A stretch of DNA of 63,368 bases from Streptomyces longispororuber (GCF_024448165.1 NZ_JAMOLN010000031.1:1-63368); one strand, 5' to 3'. Positions 19,622 through 29,299 are shown, counted from the first letter of the stretch. Made by a program: numbers and translations. Notes: a model not told the origin generated them from the sequence alone.

Positions 19622-19659
19622 CAACGGCCCCGCGATCTGTTGGGATCGCGGGGCCGTTG
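19622..19659. terminator. Bidirectional hairpin terminator between DUF397 and pglX
   Basis: Perfect 16-bp arms (caacggccccgcgatc at 19622-19637; complement at 19644-19659) with a 6-base loop, in the 63-bp gap between the convergent DUF397 and pglX stops. It is GC-rich with no long U-tract, typical of Streptomyces terminators. Confidence 0.85.
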
Positions 19660-19674
19660 ACGTTCTCTGACGGG

Positions 19675-22600
19675 CTACTTCGTGGTGGCGCGGCGTCCTC
19701 TGGTCGCGGCGGCCGGGCGCCAGGCGCGCAGGTCGTCGTCGGTGAGGCCGTGCTTGCCCTGCTCCATCTGCCGGTCACCCTCGAAGAACTTGGCGGGCGT
19801 CGGGGAGAAGAGTGGGTCGGGTTCGTTGTGCCACTGGGTCAGCCACGGCTGGAGTTCGAGTAGCCCAGCGAGCAGCGGGGTGACCTCTTCGGTTGTCAGA
19901 CCCTCGTGGGTGGCGATGTACGTGTCGAGGGCGATCGCCTGCTCGCGGTGGTCCCAGCCTGCCCAGCCGTACAGGTCGGGGGTAGCCACATTGGCCCGCG
20001 CGTACGAGATGAACCGCTCCTTCGGCACGTCCAGCTTGCCGCGTGCCCGCCAGTAAGAAGGGCGCAGGAAGTCGGCCGACGTGTACTTAGGCGGTACGGG
20101 TATGGAGTCCCGGATTTTTCGCTTGGCCAACTCGTCCGGAGCGGCGTCCTCCTGGCGTTGGAGATCCCAGACTCGCTCCCAATCTGCGCGTTTCTTGAGA
20201 GCAGCAGGCCTGTAGCGTAGTGCGGAGAGGAAGGGCACGTGCTCGTTGGTCAGTAACTCAGCTACGACGGCGGGCAGTTCTTTGTAGGGCGAATAGACTT
20301 TGGCGACGGAGACGAAGTCCTCGTCACGGGAAAGGTTATCGGTGAGGCGAGAGAGCGTGACGAGGGCAGGCATCCCGTTCTCGTCGAACCAGTGTGCACG
20401 GCCCTCGATCCGGTTAAGCAACCAACTCCGCAGGGCCTTCTCTTGGAGGGAGTCCCACCCTTCGGTGGCCCAGCGTCGCTTGTACTCGGGCCGCTCGACC
20501 ATGCCGATGGCGCGGGACGACTCGATGGCATCGATCCGCTTCTGGACAACGTCGCGGTAAGCGGCAGGCCAGTGAGCGGGTATCTCGGTGATTGGCGTGG
20601 CTCCATGACGCTTGAACCACTCATCGCTGACCTCACCTGCGGCAACCCGACGCGCGAAGACAATTTCGAACGCGCGCTCACCGGGGGAAATCTCCGGGAT
20701 ATCGGCGGAGTCTGGATCCTCTGATGCACGTAGATCTTCGGGGTGCAGATTGTAGAGCGAGTAGACCTGCCAGTCCAGCTCTTCCTGGAGGGTTACCAAT
20801 CGCGCACGGGTGGAGTGCCATTTTGCCCGCTCTTCACGGAGGGCAAGAGCGGAAGGGAAGGCCTTCTGGGTGAGAGTATTGGGACTGGCAGCGGTTGTCT
20901 GGTGGGCGACGGCATCAAGAGCGCTGGCTAGGGCGGTGGGGCGCTTTGCTGGAAGAGGGAAATCGAGCAACTTGGTGCCTGTGAACTCGTAAAATTGCTC
21001 CCACGCTTCGGTCTTAATGCCCGACTGGTGCCCTTCGGTCCCTTTGCTGTGGCTTACCATCTTGAGCCAGAAAGCGGCGGTGGAGCTGTTGAGGAGCCCA
21101 AGCAGCTGTAGGTATTCCTCCTCGCTGGCTCCGGTCCGCAGCTTGATCACTGGGGCCGTCTGTTTAAATACTTTCCCGCCCCGGGTCAGTGCGAAATGAT
21201 TGTGCGTAGCGACAAACGGAAAGGAAATGCCGAGCGGTATTGAAAAGCGCTCCGGGTGCCATCGGCTCCACTCGTACCAAGTGAGACCAATCTCCTCGTG
21301 GGTGCCGCCAGGCTCTCGCCGTTTGCGCAATATGGGACGATAGCGCCAGAGTAGGGGAGCTAGGTCGTGAGTCAGTTCGGGGCGTAGTTCGGATCCGTAC
21401 GGGAAGATCGATTCTGTATCGGAGGTGATGTTCCAATCGCGAACGGCATCGCCGCCAACTAGCGGCACTGTGTGGGAAGTGGTCACACCGTAACGCTGCA
21501 AGGTTCTGCTCGGTGCGAAGTAGGCTTCGTCGCTACCGGTGTGTGCATAGCGGCCGATGGCTCTTCTGACTTCAGCCAGTACTTGAACCTTCGACGCCTG
21601 GATCTGCTCATTCAACTCTAGGCCGCCGTCGGTCAGAATCCATGGCTGCTTGCCGAAATACCGGTACCGATCGAGGTCGTCGACAGATACCCACTGGCTT
21701 ACAGACCCTGGCTGATCGATTTGGTCGACGATTGCCTTCCAGACAAAACCTTCTTCAGCCTTCTCGGGCGCAGCAGGTTCACCCTGAACGCTCCGCACCG
21801 TGCGAATCGTCGTCGATCGCGCACGTCCGCCCCGCCGTTGTCCTACCAGAATGACCGTCGGTGTGCCGTGCCCAGGAATATATGCACCAGATGTATCGAT
21901 GACTTCCGTCAACTCTACCTCGTGGCCGAAGTATGCGCCAATTAGTCGTGTGCCAAACTCGCGCTTCATGAAAGAGTTCGCCGTGATCTGGCCGACTAGC
22001 CCATACCCGAAACCGCTCTCTGTGTCTCCAATTTTTGCCAACTCGAAGAAGCGCTGAGCAAAAGGAACCGATAATGCGTACTGGAGTGCACAAGCGTCGT
22101 ACAGCCCCTTGTATAAATCGTTGAGTTTCGTGTCCTTCACTGTAATGTACGGCGGATTCCCTGCTACCACGTGGTATCGTCCCGGCAGCAGAATGTCAGG
22201 GTGCTCGTCTAAATCTTCAGTCTCGTACTTGAAGTCGGCCAGCTCATCGGCCCCCTCTTCCTGTAATCCGTCAAACAGGTTTCCCTGCTTGTGTCGGTTT
22301 CTGATGAGCGAGTCTCCCACTGCAAGATGGATTGGCCAGTCGTACTTGGCCGCCTTTGCCAGCGTCCGGACCTCGCTTGCCGCCATAGCTGCCACCAGCA
22401 ATCGGAAACGAGCTATAGCAACTGCGAACGCATTCAGGTCCACCCCATGCACAGAGTCCAGGGCCTCTTTGACTCGCTCGTGCAAGTCCTTTCCCGGCCG
22501 CCCGTCTCCCCACAACCGCACCAGCCGACGAAATGCCCCCAACACAAAGTGCCCCGACCCACACGTGGGGTCGATCATCTTGAGGCCCTCGTACCCAAAC

Positions 22601-23292
22601 TCTCGTACCGCCGGATCCATAGCCCGGTCGAGGATGAACTCCTCCACAAACTCCGGCGTCTGCAGCAGCGCGTACGCCTTCCGAGCAGCCTCGCTCAGGT
22701 CCTGATACAGGTCACCCAGGAACCGCGTATCCCACCCCTGCGTACCGTCCCCGTCTTCCTCCAGCGGATCCGTGAAGTCGTGGACGAGGAAACCGCCCTC
22801 ATCCCGCCCCCGCCAGAAGTCCACCAAATCCCGCGCCCCGTCATGCGACAACGGAATGTGGAACAACGGATTGTGCCGCCGGTCAAACAACAACCGCCCC
22901 GCCTGCCCCGCCCCCAGCTCCGCGAACGCCTGCTCAAGCCAGCCCCGGTACGTCGGGTCCTCGGACCCCGCGACGTACTCCTCGAACCGAGCCAGCGCCA
23001 GATCCCGCCGATCGGCCTCCGGAGCCGTCAGATACGGCTCCGGTATCAGCCCGTTGTCCTCGCAGAACCGCACGAAGACGGTGCCCAACACCCACGCCAC
23101 AGCGACCTGCGTGACCCGGTCGTCCAGCCACGAATTCCACGTAGCCGCCGTACGACCCAGCTTGCGCGCCCGCTCGTACTCAGCGCGTAACTTCTCGCCT
23201 TCCGGCACCACCTTGACCTGCTTGCCGAGGTCGACCTCGACCGCCTTGACCTGCTGCTTCAAATCATCTAACAGGGCTTTGCGGTCGATCAC
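19675..23292 (-). CDS. pglX: BREX-2 adenine-specific DNA methyltransferase PglX
   Basis: 1205-residue N6-adenine methyltransferase of BREX type 2. SAM motif I is DPTCGSGHFVLGAF (about 239-252), and the catalytic motif IV is GNPPYITVKD (about 380). A long target-recognition and helical C-terminal region follows. In the Streptomyces Pgl system PglX is the modification and toxic component, held in check by PglZ and licensed by PglW. The start ATG 23292 overlaps the pglW stop by 4 bases (ATGA). The middle of the gene (about 20600-22440) is clearly lower in G+C than its 5' part, suggesting a mosaic origin for the catalytic/specificity region. No long G-tract like the phase-variable one of S. coelicolor pglX was seen. 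Confidence 0.93.
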   Translation of the reverse strand: MIDRKALLDDLKQQVKAVEVDLGKQVKVVPEGEKLRAEYERARKLGRTAATWNSWLDDRVTQVAVAWVLGTVFVRFCEDNGLIPEPYLTAPEADRRDLALARFEEYVAGSEDPTYRGWLEQAFAELGAGQAGRLLFDRRHNPLFHIPLSHDGARDLVDFWRGRDEGGFLVHDFTDPLEEDGDGTQGWDTRFLGDLYQDLSEAARKAYALLQTPEFVEEFILDRAMDPAVREFGYEGLKMIDPTCGSGHFVLGAFRRLVRLWGDGRPGKDLHERVKEALDSVHGVDLNAFAVAIARFRLLVAAMAASEVRTLAKAAKYDWPIHLAVGDSLIRNRHKQGNLFDGLQEEGADELADFKYETEDLDEHPDILLPGRYHVVAGNPPYITVKDTKLNDLYKGLYDACALQYALSVPFAQRFFELAKIGDTESGFGYGLVGQITANSFMKREFGTRLIGAYFGHEVELTEVIDTSGAYIPGHGTPTVILVGQRRGGRARSTTIRTVRSVQGEPAAPEKAEEGFVWKAIVDQIDQPGSVSQWVSVDDLDRYRYFGKQPWILTDGGLELNEQIQASKVQVLAEVRRAIGRYAHTGSDEAYFAPSRTLQRYGVTTSHTVPLVGGDAVRDWNITSDTESIFPYGSELRPELTHDLAPLLWRYRPILRKRREPGGTHEEIGLTWYEWSRWHPERFSIPLGISFPFVATHNHFALTRGGKVFKQTAPVIKLRTGASEEEYLQLLGLLNSSTAAFWLKMVSHSKGTEGHQSGIKTEAWEQFYEFTGTKLLDFPLPAKRPTALASALDAVAHQTTAASPNTLTQKAFPSALALREERAKWHSTRARLVTLQEELDWQVYSLYNLHPEDLRASEDPDSADIPEISPGERAFEIVFARRVAAGEVSDEWFKRHGATPITEIPAHWPAAYRDVVQKRIDAIESSRAIGMVERPEYKRRWATEGWDSLQEKALRSWLLNRIEGRAHWFDENGMPALVTLSRLTDNLSRDEDFVSVAKVYSPYKELPAVVAELLTNEHVPFLSALRYRPAALKKRADWERVWDLQRQEDAAPDELAKRKIRDSIPVPPKYTSADFLRPSYWRARGKLDVPKERFISYARANVATPDLYGWAGWDHREQAIALDTYIATHEGLTTEEVTPLLAGLLELQPWLTQWHNEPDPLFSPTPAKFFEGDRQMEQGKHGLTDDDLRAWRPAAATRGRRATTK

Positions 23293-26200
23293 TTGTCTTC
23301 TCCCTCGTCACTGTTCACGATCACGTTCACGTTTGAGCCCGCAGCACCGGTAGCACCCGCAGCACCTGCGGCACGGGCATCCGTCACACCCGAGAGATAG
23401 TCCTTCTTCACCCACGAGTCAGGCAGGTCGATCCACTCGCCCAGACCCGCCTGATACGCCACCGCCGTATGCCCCAACTTCGGCTCACGCGCCGGGTCCG
23501 CCTGCGGCACCAGCAACCACAACCCCCGCCCGCCCTGCCGAGCCGCCTCTGCCAGCCGATCGAGGACGCCCATGCCGTCGTATCGGGAGAACACACCTGC
23601 CTCGGTCAGTAGAACCGGCCCGGAACCGGCCCCCGGCGCCAACAACTCCCGCACCTGCGGCTCCAACGAGCCCCACGCGGTCCGCGCGTACTCGCTGAAC
23701 TTCAGCGCACCCCGCGAGCCCGGCTCCGCCACGTCCGCCTTCAGTAGCGTCTCCCACGTCGGCTTTGTCCCCGGAGGGACGAGCGCGTGCATCGACGACA
23801 GGAACAGCTCGGTCACGGACACCGCCCGTGCCCCGATGCGCTGCCCCGCCAGCCTCCGTACGGCCTCGACCGTACGGGCGTGGTGCACGGTCAGGACCCG
23901 ATAGCCGTCCCGCCGGGCCGAGGCGAGGAGCCGCTCGTCCGCGCGGACACCACCGGCGACCAGCGGGTCGTCGGAGTAGCGCGTCACCGCGCCGGCCTCC
24001 GTCGACTGACGCCACTCCGCGACCGTCAGATAGGTGGACGCGCTGTCCATCCGCGTCGGTAGATAGCGGAGAGTCTTCGTGTCCTCGCGTGTCGACAGGG
24101 TGAGGTCGAAACCGGCGTCGCGCAGCGCCTTAGTCAGCGGCCCGCCGGTCGGCAGTTCGTGCGTGCTCGCGCCGCGGCCGTCCTTGATGACCAGCTCGGG
24201 GAAGCGCGCGCGCACCCGATCATTGACGTCCTCGCCCGTCAGACCGGGCTGCCGGGCTTCCGGTACGCCTGGGATCAGCCGTACCAGACCGGCCTGGGTG
24301 AGGCGCAGGGCCCGAACCAGGGGCAGGTCGCGCGCATAGATCTCCAAGCGAGGCGTGGCCGCCGCGTTCACGGAGGCGGCGGCGGCCAGTACGACCAGTC
24401 GCCGTTCGTCCCAGTCCACGACACCGGGCGGCGGGGTCAGCGCACCCAGCTCGCTCAGGACGGTCGTGGCCGTCGGTAAGGTGTCCAGCCGGGTCAGGCG
24501 GTCGGCTGTCTTGCCCAGTCGGGTCGCGTAGTCGAGGAGACCCGGAGCGGTCGGGGTGTCCGGAGCGTCGACCTCACGCACGTCCAGCGCGAGCAGACCC
24601 GCCGCCAGCACGTCCTCCGTCGCCCTTCGGTTCGGTTGGTGCTGGAACTCCGCTTCCTCCGGTTGGAGTTGCTCCACCTCTACGACAGCCCGCACCGCGG
24701 CCAGAGCCAGCGCTCGACGCTGCTCGCGCCCCGGCAACTGCGTTCCGCGTCGGACAGCGAGGGCGTCGGCGATCTCCACGGCGGGGGCGACCCGGCCGAG
24801 GCCCGCCAGCAGGCCGACGATCTCGTCCCGCAGTGCCTGGACTGCAGGGAGCTTCTTCCAGCGCTTGCGCTCCTCCTTCAGCATCTGCGGAATGCGCCCG
24901 GCGGAAAGGCCGAGCGCTTCGGCGATGTCCTTCTGCTTGGGCCAGACACCGATGCCGGGCAGGTTTCCGCGCTCGTCGGGAAGGCGCAGCAACAGCCTTA
25001 CCATCTCGACCTTGTTGCTGTTGGAGCGGTTGTTGTTCAGCTCGGGCACGAAGAGGGTGGCGAGAGTGTCCAGGCTCACCGAGCGCAGGACAGTCTCCGT
25101 CAGGCGAGCCGAGCCTTCGTCCGTGGCCAGCGCTCCGGCCGCCGCCGACCCGCTGGCCTTGAGCTGAGCGAGCTCCTCCTTCGCCTCCGCACGCCCTTTC
25201 GGGGTGAGCGGCGAGAGCGATGCCTCGCGCAGCAGCTTCCCCCACTGGCGCTGGCGGCGCTGTACCTCGGTACGGGTCTTGGTGCCGAGGCCCGGCGCGT
25301 TGAGGAGCTTGCTGCGGCTGTAGTCGAGGAGGCCCCCGACGGTCGTGATGTCGAGGCCATAGAGGAAGGACTCCGCGGCCGGAGTGAGACCGGCGGCGGA
25401 CAGGTGGGTGTCGCGGGTGACCGCCGCCGCTAGTCGCTCGCGCTGCTCGTCCGCGGTGAGCGGCTCCGCGTCCGCGATCGCCGCCGCGTGCTCGCCCGCC
25501 GCGGTCTCCTGCGGTGCGGGCTCGGGGGGGCGGGAACGGTGACTGGACGGGACGGTCTGCGTGGCGTCGAGGAAGATCTTCCGCCAGGCGTCCCGCATCG
25601 GCTTCAGCTCGGCGAACCGCTTCGCCGCGTCCCGGTGGAGCGCCTTGCGGAAGAAGGCGACCAGGCTGTCCCGGACTGCGGGTTCGAAGGCGTCGGCCTG
25701 GACGGTCGGGTACGGGAAGTCCTTCGCGTCCATCATCCTCGGCGGGAGCGAGCCGTCGCCCCACTTGGGTAATTCGCCCGAGGCCATCTGGTGGAGGGTG
25801 ACGGCTATCGCGTACCGCTCGGCGTGCGAGTCGTACGCGGTGCGGGTCAGGCTGCCGATGAACGGGTCGAGGTATCCGTCGGTGCCCGCCTCGTAGTCCT
25901 TCGCCGGGTAGCCCGCGAGGGAGAAGTCTATGAGGACCAGTTCGCGGGTGCGGTTGGGGCGGATGCGTATGGCGATGTTGTCCGGCTTGATGTCGCGGTG
26001 CCAGACGCTCTCGCCCTCCAGGAAGTCCACGGCTCCAAAGAGATAGTCGCCGTACGCCTCCAACTGGTCCATCTTCAAGCGGCCGTGCTCGCGCAACTGG
26101 CGCGCGACCGTCTCCTCGCGGCGGCGGGTGCGCGTGTTGGTGCTTGTGCCGGTGCTGGATTCGGAGGTCTCGGCGTCCGGCTCGGTGGCCTCGCGCTCGT

Positions 26201-28070
26201 CGCCGACGTACTCCAGGGCGAGGACGGTGCGCGAGCCGATGTGCAGGGGTTGCGGTTCGACGAGCCGGATCACGCGGGAGTCGGGACGCAGCCGGTTCAT
26301 CACCTCGGCTTCGTGGACCAGGACTTGGCCCCTGCTGTCCGAGAGGGCCACCTTCAGGACGGCAAGGGGCCGGGTCTTGCGTGCCTCGGCCTCCAGGTCG
26401 CGTACGAGAAAGGCCCGGCTGGTGGAGCCGGTCCCGAGGCGGCGCCGGACCTCCCAGCGCCCGCCGAGCACATCGCCGGCCACCGCATCGAGGGGGTCCT
26501 TCTCGGGGCCCTCGGCCGGTTCGGGATCGGGCAGTGAGGTCGGGGCGGTCAGACCGTCCTCGACGATCTCCAGCATCTCCAGGAACTCGTCCACCGAGGA
26601 CAGGCGTTGACCGGGCCGGTAGGCGGTCGCCGCCTGCACCAGGAAGTCGATGTCCTCGGAGAGGTCGTCGACCAACGAACTGGGGCGCAGGCCCTCGCCC
26701 GCCTCGAGCCGTGCAAGGAGTTCGGCCTGGCTCGCAGCCGGGGCCCTGCCCGTAACGAGGAGGTACGTGAGGACGCCGAGGCCGTACACGTCCAGGTAGA
26801 CCGGGTCGGCCTTGAGAGCGGTCAACTCCGGGGCGAAATAAGGGTCGGAGCCCTCCGCCAGGTGCATGGCTGAGAGCGCGGTCGGCGCGAAGCGGGTCAT
26901 GCCCTGCCCGTTGTCGCCGTCCGTGCCGGAGGCACGCTGGGTGGCGATCTGCCAGTCCGATATCTCCAGGCGGGGGGTGAGCCAGGCAGCGTCCTCCCCG
27001 ACGGCGCGACCGCGGCGGCCCCGGTCTCGGGGGATCACATGAACGGCGCGGGCAGCCAGCGCCCGGTGGTGGATGCGGGCGGAGTGCGCGGAACGCATCG
27101 TCTCGGCGAGCTGGCGGACCAGAGCCATGCGGCCGAGGATGTCGAGGCCCTTGCCGTGCTGGAGCAGATACTCGTCCAGGCGCAGCGTGCGCGGGTCCCA
27201 GTCGAAGATCAGGGAAGGGCCCGCGGAGTGCCCGGACGGGTAGTACTGCTTGAGCTGGACCACGCCTGGGTGCCTAAAGCGCTGCAGTACGGCCGCTTCA
27301 CGGCGGGCTGCGTTCTCCACCGACCGCCGGATCGACGTGTCCGATCCGCGTTCGCTGAGGTAGACGCGGACCCGGGCCACCTCGGGCAGCTCGCTGTGCC
27401 TTGCTTCGTAATCGGACCAAGTCGGTCCGGAATCCAAGGACTTGCGGTCCAGCTGATACGGGCCGACGTTGTACTCGGCGTCACTGCGCCGGATGCCGAT
27501 CCGTTCGAGCTTGGCCTTGATCTCACGGGATTCGACGGCGTTGATGCGGCGCCGCTCGTCGCGCGGCGGCTGCTTCAGCATGGTGACCAGCTCGTCGACC
27601 GTGTGGACGCCGTTCTGATCGTGCGCGGGCAGGCGGACACGTAAGCCGCTGTCGGTGAAGCAGACGGCCTCGCCGACCCAGACTCGCCGGCCGTTCTGGC
27701 TCAGCAGCGTGGCCAGTTCCTTCGCCTTCTTGTTGACGAGGTGGAGCGGGTTGCCGTGCGGGCGACGGTGGCCACCGGGGGTGGTCTGCACCCAGGTGCC
27801 GTTCTCGCTGGTCACGGAACCGTGCCAGTTCTTGAGTTCGATCATGTAGACGCCGCTGGGCGCGACGACGAGGAGGTCGACCTCGCGGACGTGCCCGGTG
27901 TGGGCGGTGAAGGTGAAGTTCGACCATGCGCGCCAGGGATCGGCGTCGGCCAGCCTCTCCCGGATGGCTTCCAGACCACGGTGTTCATGGTCGAACTCGG
28001 ACTCGGTGACCGTGGTCCACCGGCCTTGCCGCATACGCTGTACCCGCCCCTTGAATCTGCCGCCAGCCAC
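23289..28070 (-). CDS. pglW: BREX-2 serine/threonine kinase PglW
   Basis: 1593 residues. A NERD domain (about 25-140: EVDLLVVAPSGVYMIELKNWHG) is followed by a degenerate first kinase-like domain (about 200-500; HHRALAARAVHV in place of HRD, SDW in place of DFG). A canonical kinase comes next (about 530-850: LGTGSTSRAF, VLKVAL, HRDIKPDNIAIR, LIDFSLAG). Then come an HhH/alpha-CTD-like segment (about 905-965) and a sigma-like HTH (KDIAEALGLSAGRIPQML). In Pgl, PglW kinase activity is essential for resistance. GTG 28070 is the start. A run of seven C in the sense strand (25524-25530) lies in the linker after the kinase. It heads the pglW-pglX operon, divergent from the Mrr operon. Confidence 0.93.
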   Translation of the reverse strand: MAGGRFKGRVQRMRQGRWTTVTESEFDHEHRGLEAIRERLADADPWRAWSNFTFTAHTGHVREVDLLVVAPSGVYMIELKNWHGSVTSENGTWVQTTPGGHRRPHGNPLHLVNKKAKELATLLSQNGRRVWVGEAVCFTDSGLRVRLPAHDQNGVHTVDELVTMLKQPPRDERRRINAVESREIKAKLERIGIRRSDAEYNVGPYQLDRKSLDSGPTWSDYEARHSELPEVARVRVYLSERGSDTSIRRSVENAARREAAVLQRFRHPGVVQLKQYYPSGHSAGPSLIFDWDPRTLRLDEYLLQHGKGLDILGRMALVRQLAETMRSAHSARIHHRALAARAVHVIPRDRGRRGRAVGEDAAWLTPRLEISDWQIATQRASGTDGDNGQGMTRFAPTALSAMHLAEGSDPYFAPELTALKADPVYLDVYGLGVLTYLLVTGRAPAASQAELLARLEAGEGLRPSSLVDDLSEDIDFLVQAATAYRPGQRLSSVDEFLEMLEIVEDGLTAPTSLPDPEPAEGPEKDPLDAVAGDVLGGRWEVRRRLGTGSTSRAFLVRDLEAEARKTRPLAVLKVALSDSRGQVLVHEAEVMNRLRPDSRVIRLVEPQPLHIGSRTVLALEYVGDEREATEPDAETSESSTGTSTNTRTRRREETVARQLREHGRLKMDQLEAYGDYLFGAVDFLEGESVWHRDIKPDNIAIRIRPNRTRELVLIDFSLAGYPAKDYEAGTDGYLDPFIGSLTRTAYDSHAERYAIAVTLHQMASGELPKWGDGSLPPRMMDAKDFPYPTVQADAFEPAVRDSLVAFFRKALHRDAAKRFAELKPMRDAWRKIFLDATQTVPSSHRSRPPEPAPQETAAGEHAAAIADAEPLTADEQRERLAAAVTRDTHLSAAGLTPAAESFLYGLDITTVGGLLDYSRSKLLNAPGLGTKTRTEVQRRQRQWGKLLREASLSPLTPKGRAEAKEELAQLKASGSAAAGALATDEGSARLTETVLRSVSLDTLATLFVPELNNNRSNSNKVEMVRLLLRLPDERGNLPGIGVWPKQKDIAEALGLSAGRIPQMLKEERKRWKKLPAVQALRDEIVGLLAGLGRVAPAVEIADALAVRRGTQLPGREQRRALALAAVRAVVEVEQLQPEEAEFQHQPNRRATEDVLAAGLLALDVREVDAPDTPTAPGLLDYATRLGKTADRLTRLDTLPTATTVLSELGALTPPPGVVDWDERRLVVLAAAASVNAAATPRLEIYARDLPLVRALRLTQAGLVRLIPGVPEARQPGLTGEDVNDRVRARFPELVIKDGRGASTHELPTGGPLTKALRDAGFDLTLSTREDTKTLRYLPTRMDSASTYLTVAEWRQSTEAGAVTRYSDDPLVAGGVRADERLLASARRDGYRVLTVHHARTVEAVRRLAGQRIGARAVSVTELFLSSMHALVPPGTKPTWETLLKADVAEPGSRGALKFSEYARTAWGSLEPQVRELLAPGAGSGPVLLTEAGVFSRYDGMGVLDRLAEAARQGGRGLWLLVPQADPAREPKLGHTAVAYQAGLGEWIDLPDSWVKKDYLSGVTDARAAGAAGATGAAGSNVNVIVNSDEGEDK

Positions 28071-28327
28071 TGCCCGTCGGTGTCTTTACATGCTGTTTCC
28101 GCCACGTCACGGGCCCGGTGAATCCTAGCCGTGGCTGACGAAGGTGGGTAAGTCGTGCGTTCGACCGCATCCGTCGATCTTGGGGGCGCGTGCAAAGGAA
28201 ACGCACGGAAAGTTGGCGTCGACGCTCCCGTGCGCCCCCAATTCGGCCAGCTCGGCCGAAGAAGTACTGGTCGGGATGCACGGCTTCCCGAATACTCGTG
28301 AGGCATAGGCGGGGGACGGGGGATCTG
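28071..28327. promoter_or_regulatory. Divergent intergenic region, pglW versus Mrr operon
   Basis: 257 bp without a supported gene, between the pglW start (minus) and the small membrane protein (plus). Both promoters should lie here. It is less GC-rich in part (around 28080-28130). I could not fix -35/-10 boxes with confidence. Confidence 0.5.
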
Positions 28328-28549
28328 ATGCTGCTCGCCATGGCATCACTGGTGATCGGTGGCACCGCGCCGGTGTCGCGTTGCGGCGGTCCGACAGCCT
28401 TCCACCGGCCGTGTCGCCGAAGGCGCAGGGGGCTGTTTGCACGCTGCCGCGACCGCACCTTCACGTTGGTCACGATCACCGATCTGGCAGGCCTCGCGCT
28501 GTTCGGGCTGGCCGGTGGCATGCTTGCACTCTTCGGCCCGGCCGTGTGA
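28328..28549 (+). CDS. Small membrane protein upstream of Mrr
   Basis: 73 residues from ATG 28328 (GGGGGA upstream). A short hydrophobic N-terminus (MLLAMASLVIGG), a basic Cys-containing middle (HRPCRRRRRGLFARCRDR) and a C-terminal membrane span (ITDLAGLALFGLAGGMLALFG). Its stop overlaps the ATG of the Mrr gene (TGATG), so the two are translationally coupled. Function unknown; a membrane partner for the nuclease is inferred from the coupling only. Confidence 0.65.
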   Translation: MLLAMASLVIGGTAPVSRCGGPTAFHRPCRRRRRGLFARCRDRTFTLVTITDLAGLALFGLAGGMLALFGPAV

Positions 28550-29235
28550 TGCGGCGCAGGCGGAGCCAAGGAGGGTGGGCGGCAATTCCCTGGTGGGCGT
28601 GGGGGACAGGGGCCTTGGCCGGAATCGCCGGTCTGTGGCAGGCCGCCGAGCAGTGGCCGGTGCGGACGGGCATCGTGCTGGCCGCCGCAGTATTGGGACT
28701 GGGCCTGAAGCCGGGACGGCTGGCCCTGCGGAGATGGAGTGCACGCTCGGCGCATCCTGCTGGACCCGTGCGATATTCGCTGCTGCATCTTGATGCCCTG
28801 GATCCCCGGGGGTTCGAGCTGGCGGTCTGTTCCTTGCTGCGCCGGGACGGCCTGACTGCGGAGCATGTGGGCAGAGCCGGGGACAAGGGCGCCGACGTAC
28901 TAGTCGTCGACCGTTCGCGACGACGGGTCGTCGTGCAGTGCAAGCGGCTGCGGCCGGACCGCAGGGTCGGGGACCAGGACGTACAGCGAGTCAACGGCAC
29001 GTATCGCCACGACCACGGTGCTCACTTCGCGGTGATCGTCACCACCGGAGGATTTACGGCGGCCGCGAGGGCCAGCGGTCCACGCTATGGGATCCACCTG
29101 GTGGACCGGGATGCGCTGGAGAGGTGGGCGGACATGGGCGAGCCGCTGTACAGAATCCTGCGGATTGCGGACGTGGACGCACGGCGCAGGCGCTGGGTGA
29201 CCGGCACATGGCGACGGGAAAGATCAATAGGCTGA
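28549..29235 (+). CDS. Membrane-anchored Mrr-like type IV restriction endonuclease
   Basis: 228 residues. Two N-terminal hydrophobic segments (AIPWWAWGTGALAGIAGLW; TGIVLAAAVLGLGL) precede a Mrr_cat-type PD-(D/E)XK domain: LDPRGFELAVCSLLRRDGL supplies the Glu, GDKGADVLVVD the Asp, and VVVQCKRL the Q-x-K. The C-terminus continues YGIHLVDRDALERWADM, as in other Mrr domains. Mrr enzymes cut modified DNA, so it could attack modified phage DNA. In the same genome PglX adds N6-methyladenine, so its specificity must spare the BREX mark if it is active. Start ATG 29549 is not used; the ATG at 28549 overlaps the upstream stop. Confidence 0.82.
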   Translation: MRRRRSQGGWAAIPWWAWGTGALAGIAGLWQAAEQWPVRTGIVLAAAVLGLGLKPGRLALRRWSARSAHPAGPVRYSLLHLDALDPRGFELAVCSLLRRDGLTAEHVGRAGDKGADVLVVDRSRRRVVVQCKRLRPDRRVGDQDVQRVNGTYRHDHGAHFAVIVTTGGFTAAARASGPRYGIHLVDRDALERWADMGEPLYRILRIADVDARRRRWVTGTWRRERSIG

Positions 29236-29299
29236 CGGATCATCAGTAGCGCGGGTAATTCCGTTCGCGAGTAGGCGAGTTGGCGGTACGAGGGAGAAC

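Noticed and set aside
19675..23292. Phase-variable G tract in pglX as in S. coelicolor
   Set aside because: No homopolymer longer than about six bases seen in this gene.
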